From the NCBI RefSeq assembly GCF_009900765.1, contig NZ_JAAABL010000004.1, forward strand, positions 62,001 through 126,000: DNA of 64,000 nt, given 5' to 3'. Each line of letters begins with the position of its first letter. The stretch's first letter is position 1. Source of the DNA: Rhodovarius lipocyclicus. Its GTDB lineage: Bacteria; Pseudomonadota; Alphaproteobacteria; Acetobacterales; Acetobacteraceae. The translations under genes were made by a program, and so were the position numbers. Shown here piece by piece: positions 49,725 through 60,298 of the stretch. The notes under the pieces were generated by a model that saw only the letters and a program-made list of their open reading frames with translations, searched no databases and was not told the origin of the DNA.

Positions 49725-50955
49725 GCGGCATGACCGGCGGCAGCAGCGTCGGAACATACCTCCGGCCCTCGACCCAGGCGTCGACCGTGTCAGCCCATTC
49801 CTGCATCATGTGGCGACGCTGAACTTCGTACTCGGCCTTGTTGTAGACGCCGCGCGATGAGCGCCCATCCTCGTGCGCCAGGCACTTTTCGATCCAGTCG
49901 CGGTTGAAGCCCAGCTCGTTGAGCAGCGTCGACCCCGTGCGCCGAAGATCATGGACCGTGAACGACTCCAGCGGCAGCCCCTCCTTCTTGGCCTGTTCGA
50001 CAACGGCGTAGGTGACCCGGTTGAAGGTCGCCCGCGACATCGGCGCGTCCGCATCGTAGCGGGACGGCAGCAGATACCGGGAATTACCAGCGCAGGTCTT
50101 GAGCGCGATCATGATGTCGAGGGTCTGCCGGCACAGGTAGACATTGTGCGGCTTCGACCGCTTCATGCGCTCCTTCGGGATCGTCCAGACAGCGTTTTCG
50201 AAATCGACCTCATCCCAGATCGCGTCCTGCAGTTCGCTCTTCCGGACCATGGTGAGGAGATAGAGCTTCATGCCGAGGCGGATCGTCGGCAGGGTCGCGA
50301 CATGCTCGAGTTGCTTGAGCATGATGCGGATCTCGGTCGGCGACAGCGCACGGTCCTTGGGCGTGAAGGTAGCAATCGAAGCAGGACCGACGTCATCGGC
50401 CGGGTTCGCGACCTTCTCGCCGTGGAGGATGGCGAAGGCGTAGATCTGCTTCAGGATATCCCGCACATGAATGGCTGTCGCCGGCGCGCCCCTTTCCACG
50501 ATCTTGGCGCAGTGTGCGCGCAGGTCATCAGGCGTGATCTCGGTCAGCAACCGATTCCGCCAGACGGGCTTGAGTTCGCGCTCGAAGATGGCGCGGCGCA
50601 TGGCGCGCGTGCTGTCGGCCATGGGCGCGCCTGTCAGCCACTTCTCGCCGAACTCACCGAAGCTCTTGGCCTCCTTGATCCGACGCTTGTCCCGCTGCTT
50701 CTCGATGGCTGGTGACCGCCCCTCTGCGATCATCCGTTTGGCGTCCAGGCACAGTTCACGCGCCCGGGCGAGCGAGATCCCATCTCGGGCGTACTTGCCA
50801 AGATGGACGGTCTCGCGCCTGCCGTTCAGCCGGTAGTCGAGCCTGAACGAGATGCCGCCTGTCGGCGCGACGCGCACGTACATGCCGTCACGATCGGTCA
50901 CCTTGTACATTTTGGCTTTTGGCTTCAGGCACTTGAGTGCTGCATCCGTCAACAT
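49699..50955 (-). CDS. Tyrosine-type site-specific integrase (P4 family, DUF4102)
   Basis: 418-aa integrase. N-terminal DUF4102 arm-binding part (MLTDAALKCLKPKAKMYKVTDRDGMYVRVAPTG), core-binding SAM-like part (SFGEFGEKWLTGAPMADSTRAM), and the catalytic domain with Arg in TMVRKSELQDAIW, HDLRRTGSTLL (His-x-x-Arg), LAHEDGRSSRG (His) and the nucleophile Tyr in GVYNKAEY. All catalytic residues are present, so excision is still possible in principle. Located 295 bp from the guaA att site, pointing away from it. Confidence 0.95.
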   Translation of the reverse strand: MLTDAALKCLKPKAKMYKVTDRDGMYVRVAPTGGISFRLDYRLNGRRETVHLGKYARDGISLARARELCLDAKRMIAEGRSPAIEKQRDKRRIKEAKSFGEFGEKWLTGAPMADSTRAMRRAIFERELKPVWRNRLLTEITPDDLRAHCAKIVERGAPATAIHVRDILKQIYAFAILHGEKVANPADDVGPASIATFTPKDRALSPTEIRIMLKQLEHVATLPTIRLGMKLYLLTMVRKSELQDAIWDEVDFENAVWTIPKERMKRSKPHNVYLCRQTLDIMIALKTCAGNSRYLLPSRYDADAPMSRATFNRVTYAVVEQAKKEGLPLESFTVHDLRRTGSTLLNELGFNRDWIEKCLAHEDGRSSRGVYNKAEYEVQRRHMMQEWADTVDAWVEGRRYVPTLLPPVMPPIALDPAL

Positions 50956-51045
50956 TTGGGGCCTCCACGCAAAAAAAGACCGTCAGGCGTTTTTCGGAGG
51001 CTGTCGGCGGATATGTCTGTTTATTTTCAGCAGATTAGGCCGAAA

Positions 51046-51085
51046 AAAGTACCGTCACGAGCCTCTGTCGCTGTGACGGTACTTT
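51046..51085 (-). terminator. Strong intrinsic terminator between guaA and the integrase
   Basis: Perfect 13-bp inverted repeat: AAAGTACCGTCAC (51046-51058) and GTGACGGTACTTT (51073-51085), loop 14. On the minus strand it is followed by six T. It would stop guaA transcription entering the island; the rest of 50956-51249 holds no gene. Confidence 0.78.
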
Positions 51086-51249
51086 CGATTTTCCGGATGA
51101 TCAACGGGGGGCGGGTCCGTCACCAGATACGACAGACGCGTTCCATGCCCACCGATAGATATCGATAGGCTATGGCTTGATTATTTCTGTTTTTCAGTGG
51201 GTTAGAGCGTATTCTGGCGTAGTTTTGGATACCCTCGGATGGGCAAAAA

Positions 51250-51268
51250 TTATTCCCACTCAATCGTC
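51250..51268. repeat. guaA-proximal att site
   Basis: TTATTCCCACTCAATCGTC, the reverse complement of the last guaA codons with its stop. The first 12 bases equal 32259-32270. guaA stays intact. Confidence 0.88.
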
Positions 51269-52863
51269 CCCGGCGGCTTGCTCGTGATGTCATAGGTCAC
51301 ACGATTGATCCCGCGCACCTCATTCACGATCCGCCCCGCCACCCGGGTCAGGAACTCCATGGTGAACGGGTACACATCGGCGGTCATGCCATCCGTGCTC
51401 GTCACCGCGCGCAGGGCGCAGGCCTGGTCATAGGTCCGGCCATCGCCCATCACACCCACCGTGCGCACCGGCAGCAGCACGGCAAACGCCTGCCAGATCG
51501 CGTCATACAGCCCGGCCGCGCGGATCTCCTCCAGATAGATGCTGTCCACCTTGCGCAGCAGGTCCGCCTTCTCCCGCGTCACGTCGCCGGGGATGCGGAT
51601 CGCCAGCCCCGGCCCCGGGAAGGGATGCCGGCCCACGATCTCCTCGGGGATGGACAATTCGCGGCCCAGCGCCCGCACCTCGTCCTTGAACAGGTCCCGC
51701 AGCGGCTCCACCAGGCGCATGCGCATGCCCTCGGGCAGGCCGCCGACATTGTGGTGGGACTTGATGGTGACCGAAGGCCCGCCGGTGGCGGACACGCTCT
51801 CGATCACATCCGGGTACAGCGTGCCCTGGGCCAGGAAGTCGGCGCCGCCGAGCTTGGCCTGCTCCTCCTCGAACACCTCGATGAACAGGCGGCCGATGAT
51901 CTTGCGCTTCTGCTCGGGGTCCGTGACGCCGGCCAGCTGGCCCAGGAACAGGTCGGACGCATCGCGGTGGATCAGCTTGATGTTGAAGCGGTCGCGGAAG
52001 GTCGCCACCACCTGCGCGCTCTCATTCGCGCGCATCAGCCCGTGATCGACATAGATGCAGGTCAACTGGTCGCCGATCGCCTCATGGATCAGCACCGCCG
52101 CCACCGAGGAATCGACCCCGCCCGACAGGCCGCACACGACCTTGCCGCCGCCGACCTGGGCGCGGATGCGCGCGATGGCCTCGGCGCGATAGGCGCCCAT
52201 GGTCCAGTCGCCGCGGCAGCCGCAGACCAGGTTGGTGAAGTTCTTCAGCAGCGCCGCGCCATGCGGGGTGTGCACCACCTCCGGATGGAACATGGTGCCG
52301 TAATAGCGGCGCTCGTCATTGGCGATCAGCGCGAAGGGCGCGCCCTCGCTCTGCGCCACCACGCGGAAGCCCGGCGGCAGCACCGTGATGCGGTCGCCGT
52401 GGGACATCCACACGGTCTCCTTCGCACCCTTGGCCCACACACCCTGGGTGATGATGCACTCGCCCGTCACCTCGACCACGGCACGGCCGAATTCGCGGGC
52501 ATGCCCACCCTCCACCGTGCCGCCCAGCTGCTTGGCCAGGGTCTGCTGGCCATAGCAGATGCCCAGGATCGGCAGGCCCATCTCAAACACGCATTCCGGG
52601 GCGCGGGGGCTCTCGCCCTCCGTCACGCTGGCCGGCCCGCCGGAGAAGATGATGCCGCGCGGGGCGAAAGCGCGGATGCGCGCCTCCGGCGCGTTGTTGA
52701 AGGGCCAGACCTCGCAATAGACCCCGGCCTCCCGCAGGCGGCGCGCGATCAGCTGCGTCACCTGGCTGCCGAAATCGAGGATGAGGATCCGGTCATGGTG
52801 CTGCGCCAGGGCGGCAGCGGAACCGGGGGCGGAAGCGGGGGCGCGGGTGGCTTCGGCGTTCAT
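51250..52863 (-). CDS. guaA: GMP synthase (glutamine-hydrolysing)
   Basis: 537 aa from the ATG at 52863 (GAAGGC upstream; a GTG five codons earlier is possible). Class I amidotransferase with Cys in [12 protein letters not shown] and the His-x-Glu in [12 protein letters not shown], the ATP-pyrophosphatase P-loop [17 protein letters not shown], and the C-terminal dimerisation domain ending in PPGTIEWE. It converts XMP to GMP in the cytoplasm. The 3' end is the island's integration site and is restored in frame. guaB lies in the same cluster upstream. Confidence 0.97.
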   Translation of the reverse strand: MNAEATRAPASAPGSAAALAQHHDRILILDFGSQVTQLIARRLREAGVYCEVWPFNNAPEARIRAFAPRGIIFSGGPASVTEGESPRAPECVFEMGLPILGICYGQQTLAKQLGGTVEGGHAREFGRAVVEVTGECIITQGVWAKGAKETVWMSHGDRITVLPPGFRVVAQSEGAPFALIANDERRYYGTMFHPEVVHTPHGAALLKNFTNLVCGCRGDWTMGAYRAEAIARIRAQVGGGKVVCGLSGGVDSSVAAVLIHEAIGDQLTCIYVDHGLMRANESAQVVATFRDRFNIKLIHRDASDLFLGQLAGVTDPEQKRKIIGRLFIEVFEEEQAKLGGADFLAQGTLYPDVIESVSATGGPSVTIKSHHNVGGLPEGMRMRLVEPLRDLFKDEVRALGRELSIPEEIVGRHPFPGPGLAIRIPGDVTREKADLLRKVDSIYLEEIRAAGLYDAIWQAFAVLLPVRTVGVMGDGRTYDQACALRAVTSTDGMTADVYPFTMEFLTRVAGRIVNEVRGINRVTYDITSKPPGTIEWE

Positions 52864-52924
52864 GGCGCCTTCGAGCACAAGGACAGGATGGGTTCAAGAC
52901 GCGATGATGGGATGGCTGGGTGGC

Positions 52925-53040
52925 GCTGCCGGGGGGCTCCGCCCCCTCGCCCCCCGCCGGGGGAAAGGAATTTCCCCCGGAGCCCCCAATCTTTTCTTTT
53001 TGGGAGTTGGAGGTGTCTCTAAATCATCAATTATATCAAC
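52925..53040. repeat. Intergenic palindromic repeat (GC-hairpin / AT-rich composite family)
   Basis: Gap between the GNAT gene and guaA. Hairpins GGGGGC-TCC-GCCCCC and a perfect CCGGGGGAAA-GGAA-TTTCCCCCGG, then GGGAGTTGGAGG and an AT-rich tail (about 53017-53045). The order matches the blocks at 3697-3945 and 10995-11236. No gene in the gap. Confidence 0.6.
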
Positions 53041-53043
53041 ATA

Positions 53044-53628
53044 TTATTCCAGGGCGCTGCGCGCGGTGGCGTTCAGCAGCTTGTCCACCGGGTTCCACAG
53101 CATGGCCCGCTGCACCAGATCCTGACCGCCCACCCGGATGTGCTCCTCCGCCGCCACCCGGGCCCCGAGTCTTTCATAGAAGAAGCGGTTCGGATTCTCG
53201 GCCAGCACCCAGGCCATGGCACTGTGGCAATGCAGCGCGTTCAGATGCGCGGCCGCGGCGCGCAGCAGGCGCCGGCCCAAGCCCTGCTCACGCCAGTCAT
53301 CCAGCACATACAGGGTCTCCACCTCGCCCTCCGCCAGCTCCGGGCGGCGGCAGCGGCCGGTGGTGGTGAAGGCGACCACCTGGCCGCCCGGGGGCATGCG
53401 GCTGCCCGGCGGCATGTCCCCGGCCTCGGCCACCGCCACGAAGGCGGCATGGCCATGGCCGCGCTGGGTGGCGATGCCGCGCTCATAGGACGCGGCCTCT
53501 CGCAGGGCGGAAAGCCCGACCAGATAGGCATCCGGCAGGATGCCGGCATAGGTGCTGCGCCATGCCGCGACATGCACCAGCCCCATGCCCGCCGCATCCT
53601 GCGCGGTCGCACGGCGGACGCGGATCAT
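53044..53628 (-). CDS. GNAT-family N-acetyltransferase
   Basis: 194 aa. IRVRRATAQDAAGMGLVHVAAWRSTYAGILPD is the typical first strand and helices; ETLYVLDDWREQGLGRRLLRAAAAHL contains the acetyl-CoA pyrophosphate loop (R-x-x-G-x-G/L), and ENPNRFFYERLGARVAAEEHI the last motif. Acetyl acceptor unknown. It lies 7 bp after rsmB on the same strand and before guaA. Confidence 0.87.
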   Translation of the reverse strand: MIRVRRATAQDAAGMGLVHVAAWRSTYAGILPDAYLVGLSALREAASYERGIATQRGHGHAAFVAVAEAGDMPPGSRMPPGGQVVAFTTTGRCRRPELAEGEVETLYVLDDWREQGLGRRLLRAAAAHLNALHCHSAMAWVLAENPNRFFYERLGARVAAEEHIRVGGQDLVQRAMLWNPVDKLLNATARSALE

Positions 53629-53635
53629 CGGGGGC

Positions 53636-54931
53636 TCAGCCCCGCCGCATCACAGCGGCGAAGAAGCCGTCCGTGCCGTGCCGCGCGGGCGACATCAGCA
53701 GATAAGGCCCCTCCCCCGGCGGCGCGGCCGGGAGGTCCGCCTGCGCCCAGGCCTCGGCCAGGGGCAGCACGGAGAAGGCGGGATGCTCGGCAAGGAAACG
53801 GTCCACCTGACGTTCGTCCTCTTCCGGGAGAAGCGAACAGGTAGCGTAGACCAACAATCCTCCCGGTTTCACCAATTCTGCGCCAATCGAGAGAATTTCA
53901 TGTTGCTTGGCAACGAGTTCCCGCAAGTCCTCGGCGCCCATGCGGTGCCGGGCATCGGGGTTGCGGCGCCAGGTGCCGGTGCCGGTGCAGGGGGCATCGA
54001 CCAGCACACGGTCGAACTGGCCGGCGCGGCGCTTGCCCCAGCGGTCGCCATGTTCCAGCAGATGGGTCTCGGCATTGTCCACGCCGGCGCGGGCGAAGCG
54101 GCGCGCCGCCCCGGCCAGGCGCGGGGCCGACACGTCGCAGGCGGTGATCCGGCCCTTGTTGGCCATGGTCATGGCGATGGCGAGCGTCTTGCCCCCCGCC
54201 CCCGCGCACAGATCGGCCACGCGCATGCCGGGCTTGGCGCCCGTGACGGCGGCGATCAGCTGGCTGCCTTCGTCCTGCACCTCGACCAGGCCGGACTGAT
54301 AGGCCTTGGTGGACCCGATCGGCTTGCGCCCGGCCACCCGCAAACCCCAAGGGGAGAAGGGCATGGGCTCGGCCTTGATCCCCTCCCCGGCCAGGGCGGC
54401 CAGGGCCGCGGCGCGCGTGCCGCGCAGCAGGTTCACCCGCAGGTCGAGCGGCGCGGTGCCGGCCAGCGCCTCCGCCTCACGCGGCAGGGTCTCGGCGAAG
54501 CGTTCCTCCAGCCCCGGTAGCGCCCATTCCGGCAGGTTCAGCCGCGCGGTCATCGGCATGGCCGGGTGTAGCAGATCCTGGCCGCGCAGCGCCTCGGCCA
54601 CCGCGGTCTCGGCGGCGGTCAGGGCCGCGGGGGCATAGCGTTCCCCGGTGAAGACCGCGCTGGGGGATCGGCGTTCGACCAGCACCAGATGCGCCAGGAT
54701 CAGCAGGCGCGGCGAAGGCTCGGCCCCCGCCCGGCGCACCCACCAGACGAGCCGCGCGTGTTCGCGCACGGCGCCCCAGGCCAGGTCGGACACGGCGCGC
54801 CGGTCGCCGCCGCCGATGAAGCGGCGGGCGCGGAAGAAATCATGGGCGATGGCGTCGGCCGGGCGGCGGGGCTCGGCCGCCAGCGCGGCCAGCAGGTCGA
54901 TCGCGCCGGCGATGCGGGCGGCGGGCGTCAT
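53636..54931 (-). CDS. rsmB: RsmB/NOP2/Sun-family RNA (cytosine-C5) methyltransferase
   Basis: 431 aa. The N-terminal NusB-like domain (RIAGAIDLLAALAAEPRRPADAIAHDFFRARRFIGGGDRR) marks it as RsmB, which methylates C967 of 16S rRNA. The SAM site is VADLCAGAGGKTLAIAMTMAN; the two catalytic Cys lie in VDAPCTGTGTWRRNPDARHRM and VYATCSLLPEEDERQV. It belongs to the guaB-rsmB-GNAT-guaA minus-strand cluster, 30 bp behind guaB. Confidence 0.92.
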   Translation of the reverse strand: MTPAARIAGAIDLLAALAAEPRRPADAIAHDFFRARRFIGGGDRRAVSDLAWGAVREHARLVWWVRRAGAEPSPRLLILAHLVLVERRSPSAVFTGERYAPAALTAAETAVAEALRGQDLLHPAMPMTARLNLPEWALPGLEERFAETLPREAEALAGTAPLDLRVNLLRGTRAAALAALAGEGIKAEPMPFSPWGLRVAGRKPIGSTKAYQSGLVEVQDEGSQLIAAVTGAKPGMRVADLCAGAGGKTLAIAMTMANKGRITACDVSAPRLAGAARRFARAGVDNAETHLLEHGDRWGKRRAGQFDRVLVDAPCTGTGTWRRNPDARHRMGAEDLRELVAKQHEILSIGAELVKPGGLLVYATCSLLPEEDERQVDRFLAEHPAFSVLPLAEAWAQADLPAAPPGEGPYLLMSPARHGTDGFFAAVMRRG

Positions 54932-54961
54932 GCGCCGCCGCCCCGCTTGTGGGTGCTCATG

Positions 54962-57242
<2,281 letters not shown>

Positions 57243-57314
57243 GGATGGGGGGTTAGCGCAGATCGCCCCCCGGCGGAAACGCCTGAAGCGGCGAATCGGC
57301 CCGGAAAAGCGCGG

Positions 57315-58397
57315 TTAGCACCAGGGGCGGCGGGCGTGGCGGGCGTGGCGGGCGCCACGATCACCCTGGATCAGGCGCATCAGCATGCCTTCGCGCAGGC
57401 CACGGTCGGCCACCGTCAGCTTCCGCACCGGCCACAGCTGGCGGATGGCGGCATAGACGGCGCAGCCGGGCAGTACGAATTCCGCGCGCTCCGGCCCCAC
57501 GCAGGGGTGGGCGGCCAAGCCCTGGCGGCCCATGCGGAACAGGGTTTCCAGCGCCTCGTCGGCCTCCTCGGCCTCCAGGCACACGCCATCCACCCATTGG
57601 CGGCGATAGCGCGGCAGGGCCATCACGGTGCCGGCCAGGGTGGTGACGGTGCCCGACGTGCCGATCAGCCGCACGCCGCCCTGGCGAATCTCCTGACCGA
57701 TGCAATGCACGGCGTCGAAGGCCGCGAGCTTTTCCACCACCTCATCGCGCACCGCCTCGAACCCCGCGCGGGTGAAGCAACTGTCGCCCTGGCGTTCGGC
57801 CAGCGTGACCACGCCCACGGGGATGGAGATGGTGCCCGCCAGTTCCGGCACGCCGCGGGCATCCTGCGGCAGGCGCACCCAGGCGATCTCGGTGGAGCCG
57901 CCGCCGATGTCGAACAGGATGGCGCGGCGGTCGCCCTCCCGCAGCAGGGGGGAGCAGCTGGCCAGGGCGAGCTGCGCTTCCTCCCGCGCGCAGATCACGC
58001 GGGGGGAGATACCGGTTTCGCGGGTGACGCGGGCGAGGAATTCGGCGCCGTTCTCGGCCCGGCGGCAGGCCTCGGTCGCCACGGCCGCGAATCCGCGCAG
58101 GGGCCGGCGGGTGAGCTTGTCGGCGCAGGCGGTCAGCGCCGCCACGGCGCGGTCCATGGCGGGTTCGGAAAGGCGGCCGGTGCTGGTCAGACCCTCACCC
58201 AGGCGGACGATGCGGCTGAAGCTGTCCACCACGCGGAAGCCCTGGGGGCTGGGGGTGCCGACCAGCAGGCGGCAGTTGTTGGTGCCGAGGTCGAGCGCCG
58301 CGTAAAAGGCCGATTCGGATGCAGCCGGGCGCGGGGATGCCTGGGGGCTGAGCGGGAGGGTTGGCGTGCCTTCATGCCTGATCGCGATGTCGGGCAT
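57315..58397 (-). CDS. Ppx/GppA-family exopolyphosphatase / pppGpp phosphohydrolase
   Basis: 360 aa from the ATG at 58397 (GGAGGTGCAG upstream). ASKHA fold with YAALDLGTNNCRLLVG (phosphate 1), RAILFDIGGGSTEIAWV (phosphate 2) and LIGTSGTVTTLAG. It lacks the C-terminal HD part of long Ppx proteins, as is usual in alphaproteobacteria. It cuts polyphosphate or pppGpp in the stringent response. It lies 72 bp before rlmE on the same strand, a common pairing. Confidence 0.9.
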   Translation of the reverse strand: MPDIAIRHEGTPTLPLSPQASPRPAASESAFYAALDLGTNNCRLLVGTPSPQGFRVVDSFSRIVRLGEGLTSTGRLSEPAMDRAVAALTACADKLTRRPLRGFAAVATEACRRAENGAEFLARVTRETGISPRVICAREEAQLALASCSPLLREGDRRAILFDIGGGSTEIAWVRLPQDARGVPELAGTISIPVGVVTLAERQGDSCFTRAGFEAVRDEVVEKLAAFDAVHCIGQEIRQGGVRLIGTSGTVTTLAGTVMALPRYRRQWVDGVCLEAEEADEALETLFRMGRQGLAAHPCVGPERAEFVLPGCAVYAAIRQLWPVRKLTVADRGLREGMLMRLIQGDRGARHARHARRPWC

Positions 58398-58602
58398 GAT
58401 GGGGCTGCACCTCCGGCCTTTGGTCCGCGGCAAGGAATTTGCCAACTGTTTGTCATGATGCGGTGCGGGGTGGCGCAGGGGCAAGCGGATTCTGAAACCT
58501 GCCGAACGCGTGATGATTTTGTAACCGGGGCGGGTTGGACAAGCCGAATGAGGGTGCTATATGCCCCGCCGACGCCGATGGGCACCGCCCGGACAGCGCG
58601 AT

Positions 58603-58676
58603 TGGGGAATAGTTTAACGGTAGAACTCCCGACTCTGACTCGGGCAGTCTTGGTTCGAATCCAGGTTCCCCAGCCA
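58603..58676 (+). tRNA. tRNA-Gln (anticodon CTG)
   Basis: Complete cloverleaf of 74 nt with CCA encoded. Acceptor TGGGGAA (58603-58609) pairs with TTCCCCA (58666-58672); anticodon stem CCCGA / TCGGG with loop CTCTGAC, anticodon CTG; T-arm contains GGTTCGAATCC. Not used as an integration site. Confidence 0.95.
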
Positions 58677-58745
58677 ATCCTTCCAGCATCGCTGAAACGA
58701 CCAAGCCCGTAGCAGGCGCACCCTTCCGCGCGCCCTGCCTCCACG

Positions 58746-58767
58746 AAAAAGGGGGCCTCCGCCCCCT
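58746..58767 (-). terminator. Intrinsic terminator downstream of the amidohydrolase gene
   Basis: AGGGGGC-CTCC-GCCCCCT (58750-58767); on the minus strand followed by TTTTT. It lies 7 bp after the abgB-like stop. Confidence 0.8.
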
Positions 58768-58774
58768 CCCCCGC

Positions 58775-60199
58775 TCAGCCCTTCGCCATGTCCAGCGGCG
58801 GCACGTTCTCCGCCGGGATGGGGCAGTCATAGGGCGTGCCCGCCAGCCGCTTCGCCAGATCGGCCTTGGCCGCCTCGATCAGCGCCGGGTTCTCGATCGC
58901 GGCCACGGCGGTCGCGGCCATCACCTTGGCCACATGCACCATGCCCGCATGGGCGTGGCCGCTCTTGCCCTGGGCGGTCATCTGCCAGGAATGCAGCGGC
59001 GTGCCCACGGCGCAGGTCGCGCCATGCGCCTGCACCAGCGGCACCACCCAGGACACATCGCCCACATCGGTGGACCCGATCATGAACTGGCGCGGGGCGT
59101 CGCGCGGCGGCACCTGGTCGCACAAATCCATGTCGGGGTCATAGGTGCGGCCGGCGGCGCGGAAGGCGGCCTGGATATCCTCGACCGACAGCGTGGCGCG
59201 GATGGCGCGGGCGTATTCGCGGTCCGCGTCGGTGTATTCCGGCGGGCCCAGCAGCTCGAACTGCTGCTGCATCGCTTCTTCCAGCGGGGTGTTCGCCATC
59301 AGGTTCGACACGCCGGAGATGATCTCGACCTTCACCGTCGTCTCGGTCATCAGGGCAGCGCCCTGGGCGATCTTCTTCACCCGCTCCAGTAGCGCCCGCA
59401 TGCCGGGGGTGTCCGGGTGACGGATGGAGTAGCGCACCTTGGCGCGCGGCTGCACCACATTGGGCGCCACGCCGCCGGCATCCAGATAGGCGTAGTGGAT
59501 GCGCGCCGCGCTATCCATGTGCTCGCGCATGTAGTTCACGCCGACATTCATCAACTCCACGGCGTCGAGCGCGGAGCGGCCCAGATGCGGCGCGGCGGCG
59601 GCATGGCTGGCGCGGCCGGTGAAGGTGAAGTCCACGCGGGAATTGGCCAGCGAGGCCGCGGGGGCCACCTCGGTGAAGCTCTGCGAATGCCAGGTGATGG
59701 CGATGTCGGCGTCCTTGAACAGGCCCTCGCGCACCATGAAGGTCTTGGCGGCGCCGCCTTCCTCGGCCGGGCAGCCGTAGTAGCGGACGCGGCCCTTGAT
59801 GCCGCGGGCGGCCAGCCAGTCCTTCACGGCGGTGGCGGCCAGCATGGCGCCGGCGCCGAGCAGGTTGTGGCCGCAGCCATGGCCATAGCCGTTGTGATGC
59901 GCGACGGCACGGGGCTCGGCGATGCCCGCCTCCTGCGACAGGCTCGGCAGCGCGTCGTACTCGCCGAGGATGGCAATGACCGGGCCGTCCTCGCCGGCCT
60001 CGGCCATGATGGCGGTGGGGATGCCGGCCACGCCCTGCTCCACCCGGAAGCCCTGGCGGTTCAGTTCCTCCACATGTTCGGCGGCCGAGCGGAACTCGGC
60101 GTAGAGCGGCTCCGGCATATCCCAGACGCGATCGGCCAGCGCGATCAGTTCAGGGGCCTTGGCGTCAACATGGCGCCAGATCTCGGGGGTGTTCTGCAT
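58775..60199 (-). CDS. M20-family amidohydrolase (AbgB-like)
   Basis: 474 aa from the ATG at 60199. M20 peptidase fold: NGYGHGCGHNLLGAGAMLAA (metal Cys/His loop), YYGCPAEEGGAAKTFMVREG (catalytic Glu pair), ITWHSQSFTEVAPA (His) and the dimerisation domain with FTFTGRASHAAAAPHLGRSA. It is closest to AbgB, a subunit of p-aminobenzoyl-glutamate hydrolase, and to indole-acetyl-amino-acid hydrolases. No abgA partner is adjacent. Ends at the terminator at 58746-58767. Confidence 0.87.
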   Translation of the reverse strand: MQNTPEIWRHVDAKAPELIALADRVWDMPEPLYAEFRSAAEHVEELNRQGFRVEQGVAGIPTAIMAEAGEDGPVIAILGEYDALPSLSQEAGIAEPRAVAHHNGYGHGCGHNLLGAGAMLAATAVKDWLAARGIKGRVRYYGCPAEEGGAAKTFMVREGLFKDADIAITWHSQSFTEVAPAASLANSRVDFTFTGRASHAAAAPHLGRSALDAVELMNVGVNYMREHMDSAARIHYAYLDAGGVAPNVVQPRAKVRYSIRHPDTPGMRALLERVKKIAQGAALMTETTVKVEIISGVSNLMANTPLEEAMQQQFELLGPPEYTDADREYARAIRATLSVEDIQAAFRAAGRTYDPDMDLCDQVPPRDAPRQFMIGSTDVGDVSWVVPLVQAHGATCAVGTPLHSWQMTAQGKSGHAHAGMVHVAKVMAATAVAAIENPALIEAAKADLAKRLAGTPYDCPIPAENVPPLDMAKG

Positions 60200-60298
60200 G
60201 GTGAGGCTTCCCGGCGGGGCGGGCCGAAGGGCCCGTCCGCTCTCTGATGACAACCTCGTGGCGATACTCCAGCGGAGGGCGCTTGGCGACCTCTCCCC

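Larger units (their letters stand above)
32259..51268. mobile_element. Genomic island (decayed ICE) integrated in the 3' end of guaA
   Basis: About 19 kb bounded by the direct repeat TTATTCCCACTC (32259-32270 and 51250-51261), which covers the last codons and stop of guaA. A DUF4102-type integrase and an AlpA regulator lie at the guaA side, and trbB-E-J-K-L-F-G-I, a CopG-like gene, ardC and traG remnants give the conjugation backbone of alphaproteobacterial ICEs. Cargo is a short Argonaute with APAZ partner and HipBA. The Argonaute part is visibly less GC-rich than the chromosome. Relaxase, traF, trbC, trbD and most of traG are missing, so self-transfer is unlikely. Confidence 0.9.

Noticed and set aside
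58603-58676. tRNA-Gln as integration site
   Set aside because: No repeated 3' end of this tRNA elsewhere in the window; the island uses guaA.
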